The notes: a model not told the origin generated them from the sequence alone. Shown: positions 17,323 through 25,550, counted from the first letter of the stretch. The stretch: 64,000 bases of DNA from SABI01 sp963678555 (GCA_963678555.2 CAXXJA010000003.1:62001-126000); one strand, 5' to 3'. Made by a program: numbers and translations.

Positions 17323-17834
17323 CTATGAAGGGGGGGGAATCCTCTCATGAAATCGGGCCCCTGTATTCCGAAGAAATGTGTAGGTGTCGACGTAATTAAC
17401 ACTAAATATCTGGCAGATGTTCGGAATCTTCACCTTTTCGATCCAAACCCGACAGGCGCCTCCTGGGTGACAACTGTAGAGTTCATGACAGTAGCATATG
17501 AAATGACCCAGGCATCAGCCTTTTGGAGAAAGAGCTCAGAGTTCTTTGCATCATAGGTACGTGTAACGTAATCAGCAATTTCAGAAAACCTGATCTGCAT
17601 CTCAGAATCGGGGTCAAGGAATACACCTGAAAATTTTCTTTTCTTGACCCATCGAACGAGAAAATCACCGGTTTTGCTGTCTGTGAGTTCCTTGTATACA
17701 AAGGAAGGTGATATAATACATTGTTTTTCAACCAGATGGTCAAGCCAATTCCAGAATCCGGGAACTATATCGTGGGCATATTCAAACCGGTGGGACTGAA
17801 TATAGACATTGGAATCGAGACAATAGGTAATCAC
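17323..17834 (-). pseudogene. DUF4411 (PIN-like) protein, frameshifted near its C-terminus
   Basis: The intact frame encodes 134 residues (stop at 17430). It begins with the PIN-like acidic MITYCLDSNVYIQ and the DUF4411 hallmark PGFWNWLD, and continues to VVTQEAPVGFGSK. There the frame reads AAA AGG TGA. One base back (the -1 frame) the sequence continues as VKIPNICQIF...VDTYTFLRNTGARF to a stop at 17323, which is the family's normal C-terminus. Restoring one A in the AAAA run (17435-17438) gives about 170 residues, close to the family length. The start overlaps the stop of the ImmA-type partner (ATGA). A PIN-like ribonuclease toxin is the likely role; the residues lost may inactivate it. Confidence 0.8.
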
Positions 17835-19006
17835 ATGGAGCTCCGCATATCAATCAGCTTATACACAACAGGAACGCTCACATTGAGAAGATCAGCTGCA
17901 TCCCGGTATAACAGCCTTCGCTCCTGGATGCTCGACAGAACTGCATCAGTAAATGATTTTCCGGTTTTTGCAAAGAAATTGTTATAGAAATTACCGCCGC
18001 TGCCATCGCTGACACCTCTCGTCTTTTCAAGATTGACGTTCTCTTCGAGCATCTGATCATAGAACTCGAAGAACGTATTCCTGGTGATTGCCTTTGTGTC
18101 CAATAATCTTCTCAGGACAACAATCGTGCTGATTTTACAATCCTTGGAGACCTGGATAATCTTCTGATAATCAACTATCTCAGATTCCTTCGGCAGGAAG
18201 GTAACAGGTACAAGTAATTCTGCTGCAATCTGGTTACAGGCTATCTCCAAGTCCTGGAAATCGTCGGGCTCCGGCTCGTCGGGGTTCAGATTCGATATTC
18301 CGCTTTTCCCGTACCACAGGTGAACAATTTCGTGAGCGAGGGTAAAGATCTGACCGGCAGTGCAGTCATTGGAATTGATAAAGATGTATGGGCTATAGTC
18401 GTCACAGACTGCAAAACCTCGGAATTCGGAAGTGCTCAACGCACGACGGGTATTATTCCCGACGATCCCGCTCCTGACTACCGTTATTCCTGCTTTCTCG
18501 CATAATTCGATGATGGTCCTCAAGTAATCAGCTCTGGTGTAGACAGTGGTGAAAAGCCTATCGGACCAACTCAGGGTCCTTCGAATATCAGCTACAATAT
18601 CCGACAGAGAATCAGTGAGACTGAACGATCCAATAAAACTGAGCGGAGACTTCTCCTCCTCTTTACTGTAGGCTGAGTACCATTCCTGCTGCCGAAGAAT
18701 GATATTGAGCAAATCACGAAGGTCGACACTTGCTTCCTGAAATCTCAGATCCCTGATTGTGCGAAAATCAGTGATAGGAAGTTGATCAGCTTCTGGAGGA
18801 TTGGAAAGATAGAGATACCCAAAAGGGATCCTGAGTATATGGCCGATATTCATCGCCTGATTGATGGTCGGGAAGGCTTCCCCGGTTTCCCATGATAGAT
18901 ACTTGGCAAAATTGACGTGCAGTTTCTCTGCTACGACTTGTTGAGGTATATCTAATCTTATTCTTCCCCATCGGATAATTTCAGGGTTGATATATGCTGT
19001 TGCCAT
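17831..19006 (-). CDS. XRE-family regulator fused to ImmA/IrrE-type metallopeptidase
   Basis: The 391-residue protein has an N-terminal XRE helix-turn-helix (about residues 10-65, RLDIPQQVVAEKLHVNFAKYLSWETG). A COG2856/ImmA-IrrE peptidase domain follows, with the zinc motif HEIVH at 225-229 and a downstream glutamate in LEIACNQIAAELLVP (about 254). A C-terminal helical segment resembles another HTH (ADLLNVSVPVVYKLID). Such proteins act as antidotes or regulators that cleave repressors in mobile elements and toxin-antitoxin-like pairs. Here it overlaps the DUF4411 gene by 4 bases. The base composition is visibly more AT-rich than in the flanking housekeeping genes, suggesting acquisition by transfer. 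Confidence 0.9.
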   Translation of the reverse strand: MATAYINPEIIRWGRIRLDIPQQVVAEKLHVNFAKYLSWETGEAFPTINQAMNIGHILRIPFGYLYLSNPPEADQLPITDFRTIRDLRFQEASVDLRDLLNIILRQQEWYSAYSKEEEKSPLSFIGSFSLTDSLSDIVADIRRTLSWSDRLFTTVYTRADYLRTIIELCEKAGITVVRSGIVGNNTRRALSTSEFRGFAVCDDYSPYIFINSNDCTAGQIFTLAHEIVHLWYGKSGISNLNPDEPEPDDFQDLEIACNQIAAELLVPVTFLPKESEIVDYQKIIQVSKDCKISTIVVLRRLLDTKAITRNTFFEFYDQMLEENVNLEKTRGVSDGSGGNFYNNFFAKTGKSFTDAVLSSIQERRLLYRDAADLLNVSVPVVYKLIDMRSSM

Positions 19007-19038
19007 GACTCTTACCTGCCAGTATTTCTCTTATATTC

Positions 19039-19044
19039 ATTATA
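19039..19044 (-). promoter_or_regulatory. -10 element of the XRE-ImmA/DUF4411 operon
   Basis: A consensus TATAAT lies on the minus strand 33 bases before the start codon at 19006. The -35 region is weak, as expected for an activator-dependent or autoregulated XRE promoter. A GGCAGGTAAGAG stretch provides the ribosome binding site. Confidence 0.5.
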
Positions 19045-19338
19045 CCACCTATAGAAAATACGAGAACGAGTTTTTTCATGCTTCTTATAACGCTTGAATA
19101 TTTGAGAATGATGCAGTGTGTTCAGTGTGGCCTATGGAGTACCAGGCTACATGGACAATTGAACATTGATGCGGCATCATTTCCAGCAAACTGCTCAAAG
19201 GCATCGGCGAAAGATACTGATGATTTCTCTCGAACGCTGGTCGTCATGAGTGTAACGGACGTATGAGAGCATCCAATCAGCATCTACGACCCAGGGTCCC
19301 CTCACCTACCACGAAGCAAACAATATTTGCTATAGCAC
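19045..19338. other. Intergenic stretch without a supported gene
   Basis: About 290 bases lie between the XRE-ImmA promoter and the ABC operon promoter. Short frames exist, such as a 62-residue plus-strand frame from 19078 and a 36-residue minus-strand GTG frame from 19305 to 19195. None has a ribosome binding site or a recognisable product. It may be decayed DNA at the edge of the acquired island. Confidence 0.5.
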
Positions 19339-19386
19339 TTGACAACACATCATGTTTAGTGTATTAGTTATGTAAGACACTAATAC
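19339..19386 (+). promoter_or_regulatory. Promoter with YtrA/GntR-like operator
   Basis: TTGACA (19339-19344), 17 bp and TATTAG (19362-19367) form the promoter. It is overlapped by the inverted repeat TTAGTGT (19356-19362) and ACACTAA (19377-19383), spaced by 14 bp. A second, interleaved pair is GTATTAG/CTAATAC. AGTGT-N14-ACACT is close to the inverted repeats described for YtrA-type GntR repressors, and the third gene of this operon encodes such a protein, so feedback repression is likely. Confidence 0.65.
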
Positions 19387-19398
19387 AAGGAGGTGTTC

Positions 19399-20238
19399 AT
19401 GATTCACATACAATCCCTTGCATTCCAGTACGGCCATGAAGGACTCTTCAACGATCTTACTCTCACCCTTGCAAAAGGGAACATCTATGGACTTCTGGGG
19501 CTTAACGGTGCGGGAAAGACGACCCTGCTGAAACTGATGAGCGGTCAGTTGTTTGCCAAGGACGGGAGACTCGATATCATGGGTCACGACCCTGCCACAC
19601 GAGAGGCGGACTTTCTCCGCAAGATATCGTACGTACCCGAGGAGTTCGCAGTGCCCGCCATCAGCGGTTCACGATACACCGACCTCTATGCACCGTTCTA
19701 TCCCGCCTTCAGTGCAGACCAGATGAAGCGGTACTGCGACGAACTGCAGATCGACAGTTCTCAGATGCTGACCAAGATGAGTTACGGACAGAAGAAGAAG
19801 TTCTTTCTCGCGTTTGCTCTTGCGTCCAATACGGAACTTGTCATTCTCGATGAACCGACCAACGGTCTCGACATCCCAAGCAAGAGCCAGTTCCGACGTA
19901 CCGTCTCCTCGGCTATGAGTGATGAAAGAACGGTCATCATCAGCACACATCAGGTTCGTGATATGGAACACCTGATCGACCCTCTGGTGATCATCCACAA
20001 CCAGAAAATTGTCATGAACGCAACACTTGAGGAGATTGACATGAACCTCAGTGCCAGATTCACGTCCACACCGCCGGTTGAAGGGAAACCGCTGTACAGC
20101 GAGAACACTGGACTCGGCTACCGAAGTCTCTACAGGAGTGAGGAAGGAATCGATTCGGAAGGAATCGACATCGAGTTTCTGTTCAATGCCGTCATATCCC
20201 GACCGGAAGCATTTACCACATTAGGAGGTACACAATGA
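19399..20238 (+). CDS. ABC transporter ATP-binding protein (YtrB/BcrA-like)
   Basis: The 279-residue ATPase has Walker A LGLNGAGKT (33-41), signature MSYGQKKKF (SYGQ in place of SGGQ, common in the BcrA/YtrB branch), Walker B LVILDEPTNGLD and the H-loop IISTHQ. It energises the permease encoded next, with which it overlaps by 4 bases. I chose the ATG at 19399 because AAGGAGG lies 5 bases upstream; an in-frame GTG at 19393 is part of that ribosome binding site. Relatives are often induced by cell-wall-active antibiotics, so an envelope-stress role is plausible. Confidence 0.93.
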   Translation: MIHIQSLAFQYGHEGLFNDLTLTLAKGNIYGLLGLNGAGKTTLLKLMSGQLFAKDGRLDIMGHDPATREADFLRKISYVPEEFAVPAISGSRYTDLYAPFYPAFSADQMKRYCDELQIDSSQMLTKMSYGQKKKFFLAFALASNTELVILDEPTNGLDIPSKSQFRRTVSSAMSDERTVIISTHQVRDMEHLIDPLVIIHNQKIVMNATLEEIDMNLSARFTSTPPVEGKPLYSENTGLGYRSLYRSEEGIDSEGIDIEFLFNAVISRPEAFTTLGGTQ

Positions 20239-21008
20239 GATTATTCTCTGTTCTTGTACGCGATCTCGAAGAAGACAGGAAAGCTCTGACGACCTATGCC
20301 ATCACGATACTCGCGATCATCTCAGCTCTGGCACTTATCCAGGCCTTCTCCTTCAGGTTCACATCACAGCCGAATGAGGGCATCTACGACGGACTCTACT
20401 TCGGTTTTCTCTTCCTGGGCGGCATGATCTTCACCTCGCTCTCCTTCAGTGATGATCTGTATAACCGGATACGGAACCATCAGTTCCTGATGCTTCCCGC
20501 CAGTCCGCTCGAGAAGCTCCTCTCTCGGGCTCTCATCTCTGCGGTCATCTATCCGGTAACACTCACGCTTCTGTTCACCCTCGCTTCTCTCGCCCTTGAA
20601 CCGCTACTGTATCTCCTGTTCAGAGAACCGATGAACCTGTTCAACCCATTTTCTCGTGATTACGTGGTAAGCTACTTCCACTACATTTCAGTCACATCCG
20701 TATTCTTTCTCGGAAGCATCTACTTCAGGAAGACCCATTTCTTCAAAACGATCCTCGCCTCACTGGTGATTCTCTTCTCGCTTTCGCTGGTGGGCACCGT
20801 ACTGGCTCGACTGTTCTTCTTTGACTATTTCTCCGGGTGGGAGCTTTCTCATGAGTTCCAGTATTCCTTCGTAGCACGAGGGTCCTGGCCCGTCGGCTCC
20901 TACCGGGCGGTAGGGAACATCATCTACTTCGTGCTTCTGCCGCTGTTCTCCTACACTGTCGCCTACTTCAGAATACAGGAGGTACAGGCAACCGATGCTC
21001 TTCAATAA
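20235..21008 (+). CDS. ABC transporter permease
   Basis: The 257-residue integral membrane protein has about six hydrophobic segments (for example 20-40, 55-75, 105-125, 145-165, 178-200 and 230-250). A short amphipathic N-terminus (MRLFSVLVRDLEEDRKAL) precedes the first helix. It lies between the ATPase and the GntR gene, overlapping both (4 and 14 bases). This is the order expected of YtrA-regulated transporters, although the regulator is third rather than first. The family is that of ABC-2-like permeases without strong motifs, and the substrate is unknown. Confidence 0.82.
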   Translation: MRLFSVLVRDLEEDRKALTTYAITILAIISALALIQAFSFRFTSQPNEGIYDGLYFGFLFLGGMIFTSLSFSDDLYNRIRNHQFLMLPASPLEKLLSRALISAVIYPVTLTLLFTLASLALEPLLYLLFREPMNLFNPFSRDYVVSYFHYISVTSVFFLGSIYFRKTHFFKTILASLVILFSLSLVGTVLARLFFFDYFSGWELSHEFQYSFVARGSWPVGSYRAVGNIIYFVLLPLFSYTVAYFRIQEVQATDALQ

Positions 21009-21363
21009 TCATACTCCAATCTATCTGCAGATCGCCGAGCTCCTCTATCAGAAGATTCTCAGCGGTGAATACGGGAACGCATCACGGATTCCCTCGGTGA
21101 GGGACATGGCTGTGGCTCTTGAAGTAAACCCCAATACCGTGACCCGTTCGTACATGATCCTTCAGGAAGAAGGAGTGATCGAGAACAGACGGGGCATTGG
21201 ATACTTCACGCATGAAGATGCCTCCCGGATCGTGGTGAGGAGACAGCAGAAGGAATTCCTCGACACAGAAGTCCCTGCCTTCTTTGCCCGGATGAAACAA
21301 CTCGGTCTCACACTGAACGAGGTGCTTGAGCACCTCGAAACCCGAAAAGGAACTCTACAATGA
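20995..21363 (+). CDS. GntR-family regulator, YtrA subfamily
   Basis: The 122-residue protein has a GntR winged helix at about 5-75 (PIYLQIAELLYQKILSGEYG; RIPSVRDMAVALEVNPNTVTRSYMILQEEGVIENRRGIGYF). A short C-terminal dimerisation helix pair follows, without a ligand domain, which defines the YtrA subfamily. It probably represses its own operon through the inverted repeat at the promoter. It overlaps the permease gene by 14 bases and the following small gene by 4. Confidence 0.93.
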   Translation: MLFNNHTPIYLQIAELLYQKILSGEYGNASRIPSVRDMAVALEVNPNTVTRSYMILQEEGVIENRRGIGYFTHEDASRIVVRRQQKEFLDTEVPAFFARMKQLGLTLNEVLEHLETRKGTLQ

Positions 21364-21476
21364 AGAAAAGTACCATACTGCTCCTTTCAGGCTACGTAGC
21401 CGCCATCATCATGATCACTGTATCACTCGCATATATCAGATGGGGGATCCTGCCTTCACTCATGCAGTCTCTCTAG
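21360..21476 (+). CDS. 38-residue small membrane protein in the YtrA operon
   Basis: The ATG at 21360 overlaps the GntR stop codon (ATGA) and opens a 38-residue frame. It consists of a basic start (MKKST), one hydrophobic segment (about residues 6-25) and a short polar tail ending LPSLMQSL. The tight coupling and clean single-helix design argue that it is real. It could assemble with the permease or modulate it, as small single-helix subunits do in other transporters. I recognise no homologue. Confidence 0.6.
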   Translation: MKKSTILLLSGYVAAIIMITVSLAYIRWGILPSLMQSL

Positions 21477-21517
21477 ACGTATCATGACGGGAGTGAAAAG
21501 AGGGAGGAAATGTTGTA

Positions 21518-21546
21518 TTGAAATGCGGATGAAGTGTGTGTATGAT
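21518..21546 (+). promoter_or_regulatory. Promoter of the DUF1576 gene
   Basis: TTGAAA (21518-21523), a 17-bp spacer and TATGAT (21541-21546) form a strong sigma-70-type promoter ending 20 bases before the ATG at 21567. It separates this gene from the YtrA operon. Confidence 0.65.
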
Positions 21547-21566
21547 ACCCTTCACAAGGGGTCTGC

Positions 21567-22850
21567 ATGAAATACGATAGACAAGAGAGACAACGATACC
21601 TGCTCATCACCCTGTTTCTGGTGATCGCAGTCACCCTAGGCTTTGCGGAGCAGGGTATCACAGAGTCGCTCTCGGCTTTCCTCACGATACAGGTAATGCC
21701 GGCGAGACTGATACAGGACTATTCGACTTTCGGATCCGGAGGAGCACTGCTCAATGCGTCACTGGTTGCACTGATCGGCCTGCTGCTCATCCGTTTCTCT
21801 TCTGTAACACTTGCCGGGCCGACCATCGCTGCCGTATTCACGATGTTCGGGTTCGGACTGTTCGGGAAAAGCGTCCTGAACATCGGATGGATCATTCTAG
21901 GCGTATTCATAGCGAGCCGGCTCGCAGGCAAATCGTTCGGAGCCTACTCCCTGATAGCCCTGTTCGGTACCGCCTTAGGGCCTCTGGTCACCTACGTGAT
22001 GTTCGACCTTGGTCTGCCATACGCTGTCTCCCTCCCGTTGGGAGCATCTGCAGGCATTGCGGCAGGCTTCCTGCTGCCCGCTCTAGCCGGGCAGATGCTC
22101 TCCCTCCATCAGGGGTACAGTCTCTATAACATGGGATTCACCTGCGGATTCCTCGGCCTCTTCGCGGCAAGTATACTCAAAGCATCAAAGGCTATGGCAC
22201 CTATTGAGGTGTCCTGGAACACAGCCCCCTCAACCGCTCTCACCCTCATTATTCCTGTCTTCTCTCTCCTATCGGTCCTGTACGGTTTCCTTTTCTCTGC
22301 CCGTCCTGCCGGAAAAATTATCGGAGAGGTGATAGGCATCCAGAATCAGACAGGACGGCTCCCGAGTGACTTCTTCGATATCGTCGAAAACAGTGAATCA
22401 CCCTGGATCAATATGGGTCTCCTCGGTTTCGCGGGGTTCGCCATCGTCACTGCCACAGGTTCAACAATAAACGGGCCGATCATTGCCGGTCTTGCAACAC
22501 TCATGGGATTCGGCCTGTTCGGCAAGACCCTGAAAAACTCCTACCCCATTGTCATAGGGGTTATTGCCGCAGCCCTTCTCTTCGGAAAACCGCTGACCAG
22601 CCCCGGAGTCATTCTTGCCATACTGTTCTCCACGACACTTGCTCCCATAGCAGGTCAGTTCGGTATTGTCATCGGTATCATATCCGGCTTCATCCATCTT
22701 ACGATGGTCGAGGCCACGGGAATCTGGCACGGTGGTTTCGACCTCTACAACAACGGTTTTGCAGGGGGCCTTACCGCCACCCTCGTCATCACCATCATTC
22801 ACTGGTACCAGACCATAAGCATCAAAGAGGACTTCATCGATGAAACGTAA
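21567..22850 (+). CDS. DUF1576 integral membrane protein
   Basis: The 427-residue membrane protein has about 12 hydrophobic segments and matches the DUF1576 family by pattern. It contains an internal duplication: SSVTLAGPTIAAVFTMFGFGLFGKS near residues 78-102 is echoed by GSTINGPIIAGLATLMGFGLFGKT near 299-322. Each copy is followed by a transmembrane segment and a second Gly/Pro-rich stretch (FGTALGPLVTYVM; FSTTLAPIAGQFG). Inverted or direct repeats with re-entrant GxxGFGLFGK loops suggest a transporter. The substrate is unknown. It overlaps the next gene by 11 bases. Confidence 0.82.
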   Translation: MKYDRQERQRYLLITLFLVIAVTLGFAEQGITESLSAFLTIQVMPARLIQDYSTFGSGGALLNASLVALIGLLLIRFSSVTLAGPTIAAVFTMFGFGLFGKSVLNIGWIILGVFIASRLAGKSFGAYSLIALFGTALGPLVTYVMFDLGLPYAVSLPLGASAGIAAGFLLPALAGQMLSLHQGYSLYNMGFTCGFLGLFAASILKASKAMAPIEVSWNTAPSTALTLIIPVFSLLSVLYGFLFSARPAGKIIGEVIGIQNQTGRLPSDFFDIVENSESPWINMGLLGFAGFAIVTATGSTINGPIIAGLATLMGFGLFGKTLKNSYPIVIGVIAAALLFGKPLTSPGVILAILFSTTLAPIAGQFGIVIGIISGFIHLTMVEATGIWHGGFDLYNNGFAGGLTATLVITIIHWYQTISIKEDFIDET

Positions 22851-23220
22851 AGAATTTCTGAATAATCTGATCGCGGAAGTGACAAACTTCCTTCTGGAGG
22901 GGAATCCCCTCAGGTTGGTCGTCTCTCTCCATCAGGAGAAGGACGGAGCCCACCTCAGCTTCTTTGATGACCACAAAAGAAGCGAAGCAGACCTGATGAG
23001 TATCAGGCAAGCGCTCAACCCGCAGAAGACACGGCCCGAACTTGCCGGTTACTACGGGATGATGGCAGGACATGACACCTCCTGGGATGCCAGACTCAAA
23101 CTGATCGGATGGCAGATCAAGCGTGCCACTGTTTCGAACACCGATAGCGGAGTCCAGATCGACCTCTGGCTCGGCTCTGACAAGTTCAACCCGGCCAACT
23201 TCTCTATAGACGAATCATAG
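22840..23220 (+). CDS. Small cytoplasmic protein coupled to the DUF1576 gene
   Basis: The 126-residue protein of unknown family has no signal peptide or membrane segment. An alpha helix at 1-18 is followed by alternating strands (PLRLVVSLHQEKDGAHLSFF) and helices, consistent with a small alpha/beta domain. Its start lies inside the 3' end of the DUF1576 gene, so translation is coupled and a regulatory or accessory role for the transporter is the simplest inference. Confidence 0.65.
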   Translation: MKRKEFLNNLIAEVTNFLLEGNPLRLVVSLHQEKDGAHLSFFDDHKRSEADLMSIRQALNPQKTRPELAGYYGMMAGHDTSWDARLKLIGWQIKRATVSNTDSGVQIDLWLGSDKFNPANFSIDES

Positions 23221-23411
23221 GAAGTCTCTTCGCAGGTACACTCAGCGCAGTCGTGAACGCAGAACCGCCGGGCTTCAGCAGGACAGCATGCGAAGACAGC
23301 TCACCACCCTCCAGAGAGAGTGGCAGAGTTCTTCACTGCATACAAAACAGCCGGTCACTGTCGCTTCAATGAGAAACAACGGGCCGGCATAGTGTCAGAG
23401 CAGTGACAGTA
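23221..23411. other. Spacer between convergent genes
   Basis: No gene is evident. An 8-bp inverted repeat, TCTTCGCA at 23227-23234 and TGCGAAGA at 23289-23296, and short complementary segments near the guaA stop could form 3' hairpins, but no clear intrinsic terminator with a T-run was found. Confidence 0.4.
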
Positions 23412-24962
23412 TCATTCCCACTCGATCGTCCCCGGTGGCTTACTCGTGATATCATACAGGACACGGTTTACCCCCGACACCTCATTGCAGATACGGGCAG
23501 AGGCTCTCTGGAGAACATCAGGAGGGAAGCGGTACCAGTCCGCCGTCATGGCATCTTCACTGACGACAGCCCGCAGCGAACACACCTCTTCGTACGTCCT
23601 CTCATCTCCCTGGACACCGACACTCTTCACGGGAAGGAGACAGGCAAGTGCCTGCCAGATCTCACCGTACAGCCCTGCCTTTCTGATTTCATCGATAAAG
23701 ATATCATCCACATCGCGCAGGGTTTCAAGGCGTTCCTTTGTGATCTCGCCGATACAGCGGACACTGAGTCCGGGGCCCGGGAACGGATGGCGATAGACGA
23801 CCTCATCGGGCAGACCAAGCTCCTTACCCAGCTCACGGACCTCATCCTTGAACAGCTCGCGAAGGGGCTCCAGGAGGGTGAACTTCAGGTCTTCAGGCAA
23901 TCCGCCGACGTTATGGTGACTCTTGATAGTCGCACTTGGACCGCCAGAGGGACTGATACTCTCGATCACATCAGGGTAGAGGGTGCCCTGAGCAAGGAAG
24001 GTCGCATCACGTGCCTTGCGGGCCTCTTCCTCGAAGACATCAATGAATATCCTGCCGACGATCTTTCTCTTCGTCTCAGGATCACTGACTCCTTTCAGAG
24101 CAGAAAGGAACTGTTCTTCCACGTCAGCATACTGCAACCTGATATGGAAGGTATCCTTGAAGACGGAAAGAACAAGATCCGCTTCTCCTTTACGGAGCAA
24201 TCCGTTGTTCACGAACACGCAGATCAGCTGATCACCGATCGCCCTGTGAAGGAGAGCTGCAACTACTGAAGAATCAACGCCACCGCTGAGACCGCAGAGG
24301 ACGGTCTTATCCTTGACGGTCTCTCTGATCTCCTCAACCTTCGTATCGATGAACGATTCCATGGACCAGGACTGTTCGGCCTTACAGATATTGACCACAA
24401 AGTTCTGTATCAGGCGAAAGCCCTCTACGGTGTGGACAACTTCAGGGTGAAACTGAACTCCGTAGAGTCCCCGCTCTTCACTTTCGACTACGGTAAACTC
24501 GCAGTTCTCCGTGCTGGCGGTGCAGACACCACCAGCCATAGGGACTGACACCGAATCGCCGTGACTCATCCAGACCTGAGACCTGCTGGTGATACCCTCA
24601 AGAAGAGGAGTCTGTGTGAGGATATCCAGATGTGCAATCCCGTACTCTCTCTTATCGGGACGTTCCACCTTACCCGAGTTCATCACCGTGATGACCTGAA
24701 GGCCGTAGCAGATACCGAGAATCGGAATGCCGAGATCGAATATTCCGGCATCAGGACGGGGAGAGCCCTCTGTTGAAACACTAGCCGGTCCTCCGCTGAA
24801 GATGATGCCTTTCGGGTTCATCGCTTTCACATCCCCGGCACTGATTGTATAGGGTACGATCTGAGAGTAGACATGCGTCTCTCTGACACGCCGTGCGATG
24901 AGCTGTGAATACTGCGCTCCGAAATCAAGAACGAGAATCGAGTCCTGTGAAAACTGTTCCAT
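23412..24962 (-). CDS. guaA: GMP synthase (glutamine-hydrolysing)
   Basis: GMP synthase converts XMP to GMP with ATP and glutamine. The 516 residues match the usual length. The N-terminal class I amidotransferase has catalytic C85 (GICYGLQ) with H172 and E174 (FHPEV). The ATP pyrophosphatase domain has the PP-loop LSGGVDSSV near residue 230, and the C-terminal dimerisation domain ends PPGTIEWE. AAGGA precedes the ATG. It is the last gene of the ECF transporter operon, 20 bases after the S component, and converges on the gene at 22840-23220 with a 191-base spacer. Confidence 0.97.
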   Translation of the reverse strand: MEQFSQDSILVLDFGAQYSQLIARRVRETHVYSQIVPYTISAGDVKAMNPKGIIFSGGPASVSTEGSPRPDAGIFDLGIPILGICYGLQVITVMNSGKVERPDKREYGIAHLDILTQTPLLEGITSRSQVWMSHGDSVSVPMAGGVCTASTENCEFTVVESEERGLYGVQFHPEVVHTVEGFRLIQNFVVNICKAEQSWSMESFIDTKVEEIRETVKDKTVLCGLSGGVDSSVVAALLHRAIGDQLICVFVNNGLLRKGEADLVLSVFKDTFHIRLQYADVEEQFLSALKGVSDPETKRKIVGRIFIDVFEEEARKARDATFLAQGTLYPDVIESISPSGGPSATIKSHHNVGGLPEDLKFTLLEPLRELFKDEVRELGKELGLPDEVVYRHPFPGPGLSVRCIGEITKERLETLRDVDDIFIDEIRKAGLYGEIWQALACLLPVKSVGVQGDERTYEEVCSLRAVVSEDAMTADWYRFPPDVLQRASARICNEVSGVNRVLYDITSKPPGTIEWE

Positions 24963-24982
24963 GAGTTATCCTTCTATATGTA

Positions 24983-25522
24983 TTACCAGGTAAGAAACCT
25001 GACAGGGGGGTATGCTTTGCGCACAGTCTTTGTCACTGCTATTCCCAGAGCGACCCCGACTATAGCCTGAATAAGGTTCAAAGGGATTTCGGTCAATGCA
25101 GGTTTGAACCCGTAGAACAGACCGCCGACCAGGAAATACCCTCCGACCATGATGATAGTCCCGAGAAGACCTGCACCGAATACCGAGGGAAGAGAGGCAT
25201 CCGACACGACACCGCTCTTCGATGCCTTCTTTGCTATGAGACCGATGACCGCTCCCTGAAGTCCGTGGATGAGAAACGAAAACGGAGCCCACTGACTGTA
25301 GCCGCCGATGATATCAGCGATCGCAGTGCCCAGTCCTCCGGTGATCAGGGCAGTCCATGGCCCGAACAGATAGGCGCTGAAGACAATTACTACATCACAC
25401 AAAGAGATATACCCTTTGACAGGTGTAGGAACTCTCACGACAATGGTGAATACCGTGGTGAGTGCTGTAAGGATAGCAATAAGTGCAACCTTCAGTGCAA
25501 TGCGATTTTCGTTCTTATCCAT
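24983..25522 (-). CDS. ECF transporter S component (COG4720/PF07155 type)
   Basis: The 179-residue membrane protein has about six helices and acts as the substrate-binding subunit of an energy-coupling-factor importer. The pattern VPTPVKGYISLCDVVIVFSAYLFGP ... GGLGTAIADIIGGYSQWAPFSFLIHGLQG is typical of the COG4720 group, linked in other bacteria to hydroxymethylpyrimidine or pyridoxine-type precursors. The substrate here is not shown. I chose the ATG at 25522 (MDKNENRIALK), preceded by AAGGA; an in-frame ATG at 25540 is possible. It lies between the T component and guaA. Confidence 0.85.
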   Translation of the reverse strand: MDKNENRIALKVALIAILTALTTVFTIVVRVPTPVKGYISLCDVVIVFSAYLFGPWTALITGGLGTAIADIIGGYSQWAPFSFLIHGLQGAVIGLIAKKASKSGVVSDASLPSVFGAGLLGTIIMVGGYFLVGGLFYGFKPALTEIPLNLIQAIVGVALGIAVTKTVRKAYPPVRFLTW

Positions 25523-25550
25523 GATCATATTCCTTTTCATACAGAGCTGC

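Noticed and set aside
17166..17402. 78-codon minus-strand frame downstream of the DUF4411 stop
   Set aside because: It overlaps the -1-frame continuation of DUF4411, which is the meaningful reading; this frame has no recognisable product.
17431..17441. Programmed -1 frameshifting at TCG AAA AGG in the DUF4411 gene
   Set aside because: The site is not a good slippery heptamer: after slippage the P-site codon would pair poorly. A simple deletion in the A run is more likely.
19078..19266. 62-codon plus-strand frame in the island edge
   Set aside because: No ribosome binding site, no recognisable sequence, and it lies in a stretch that looks decayed.
19195..19305. 36-codon minus-strand GTG frame (VRGPWVVDAD...) considered as a transposase remnant
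   Set aside because: Too short and not matched to any family I can name; no inverted repeats or target duplications flank it.
23227..23296. Spaced 8-bp inverted repeat as a structured RNA gene
   Set aside because: The arms are 54 bases apart without additional compensating pairs, and no promoter was found.
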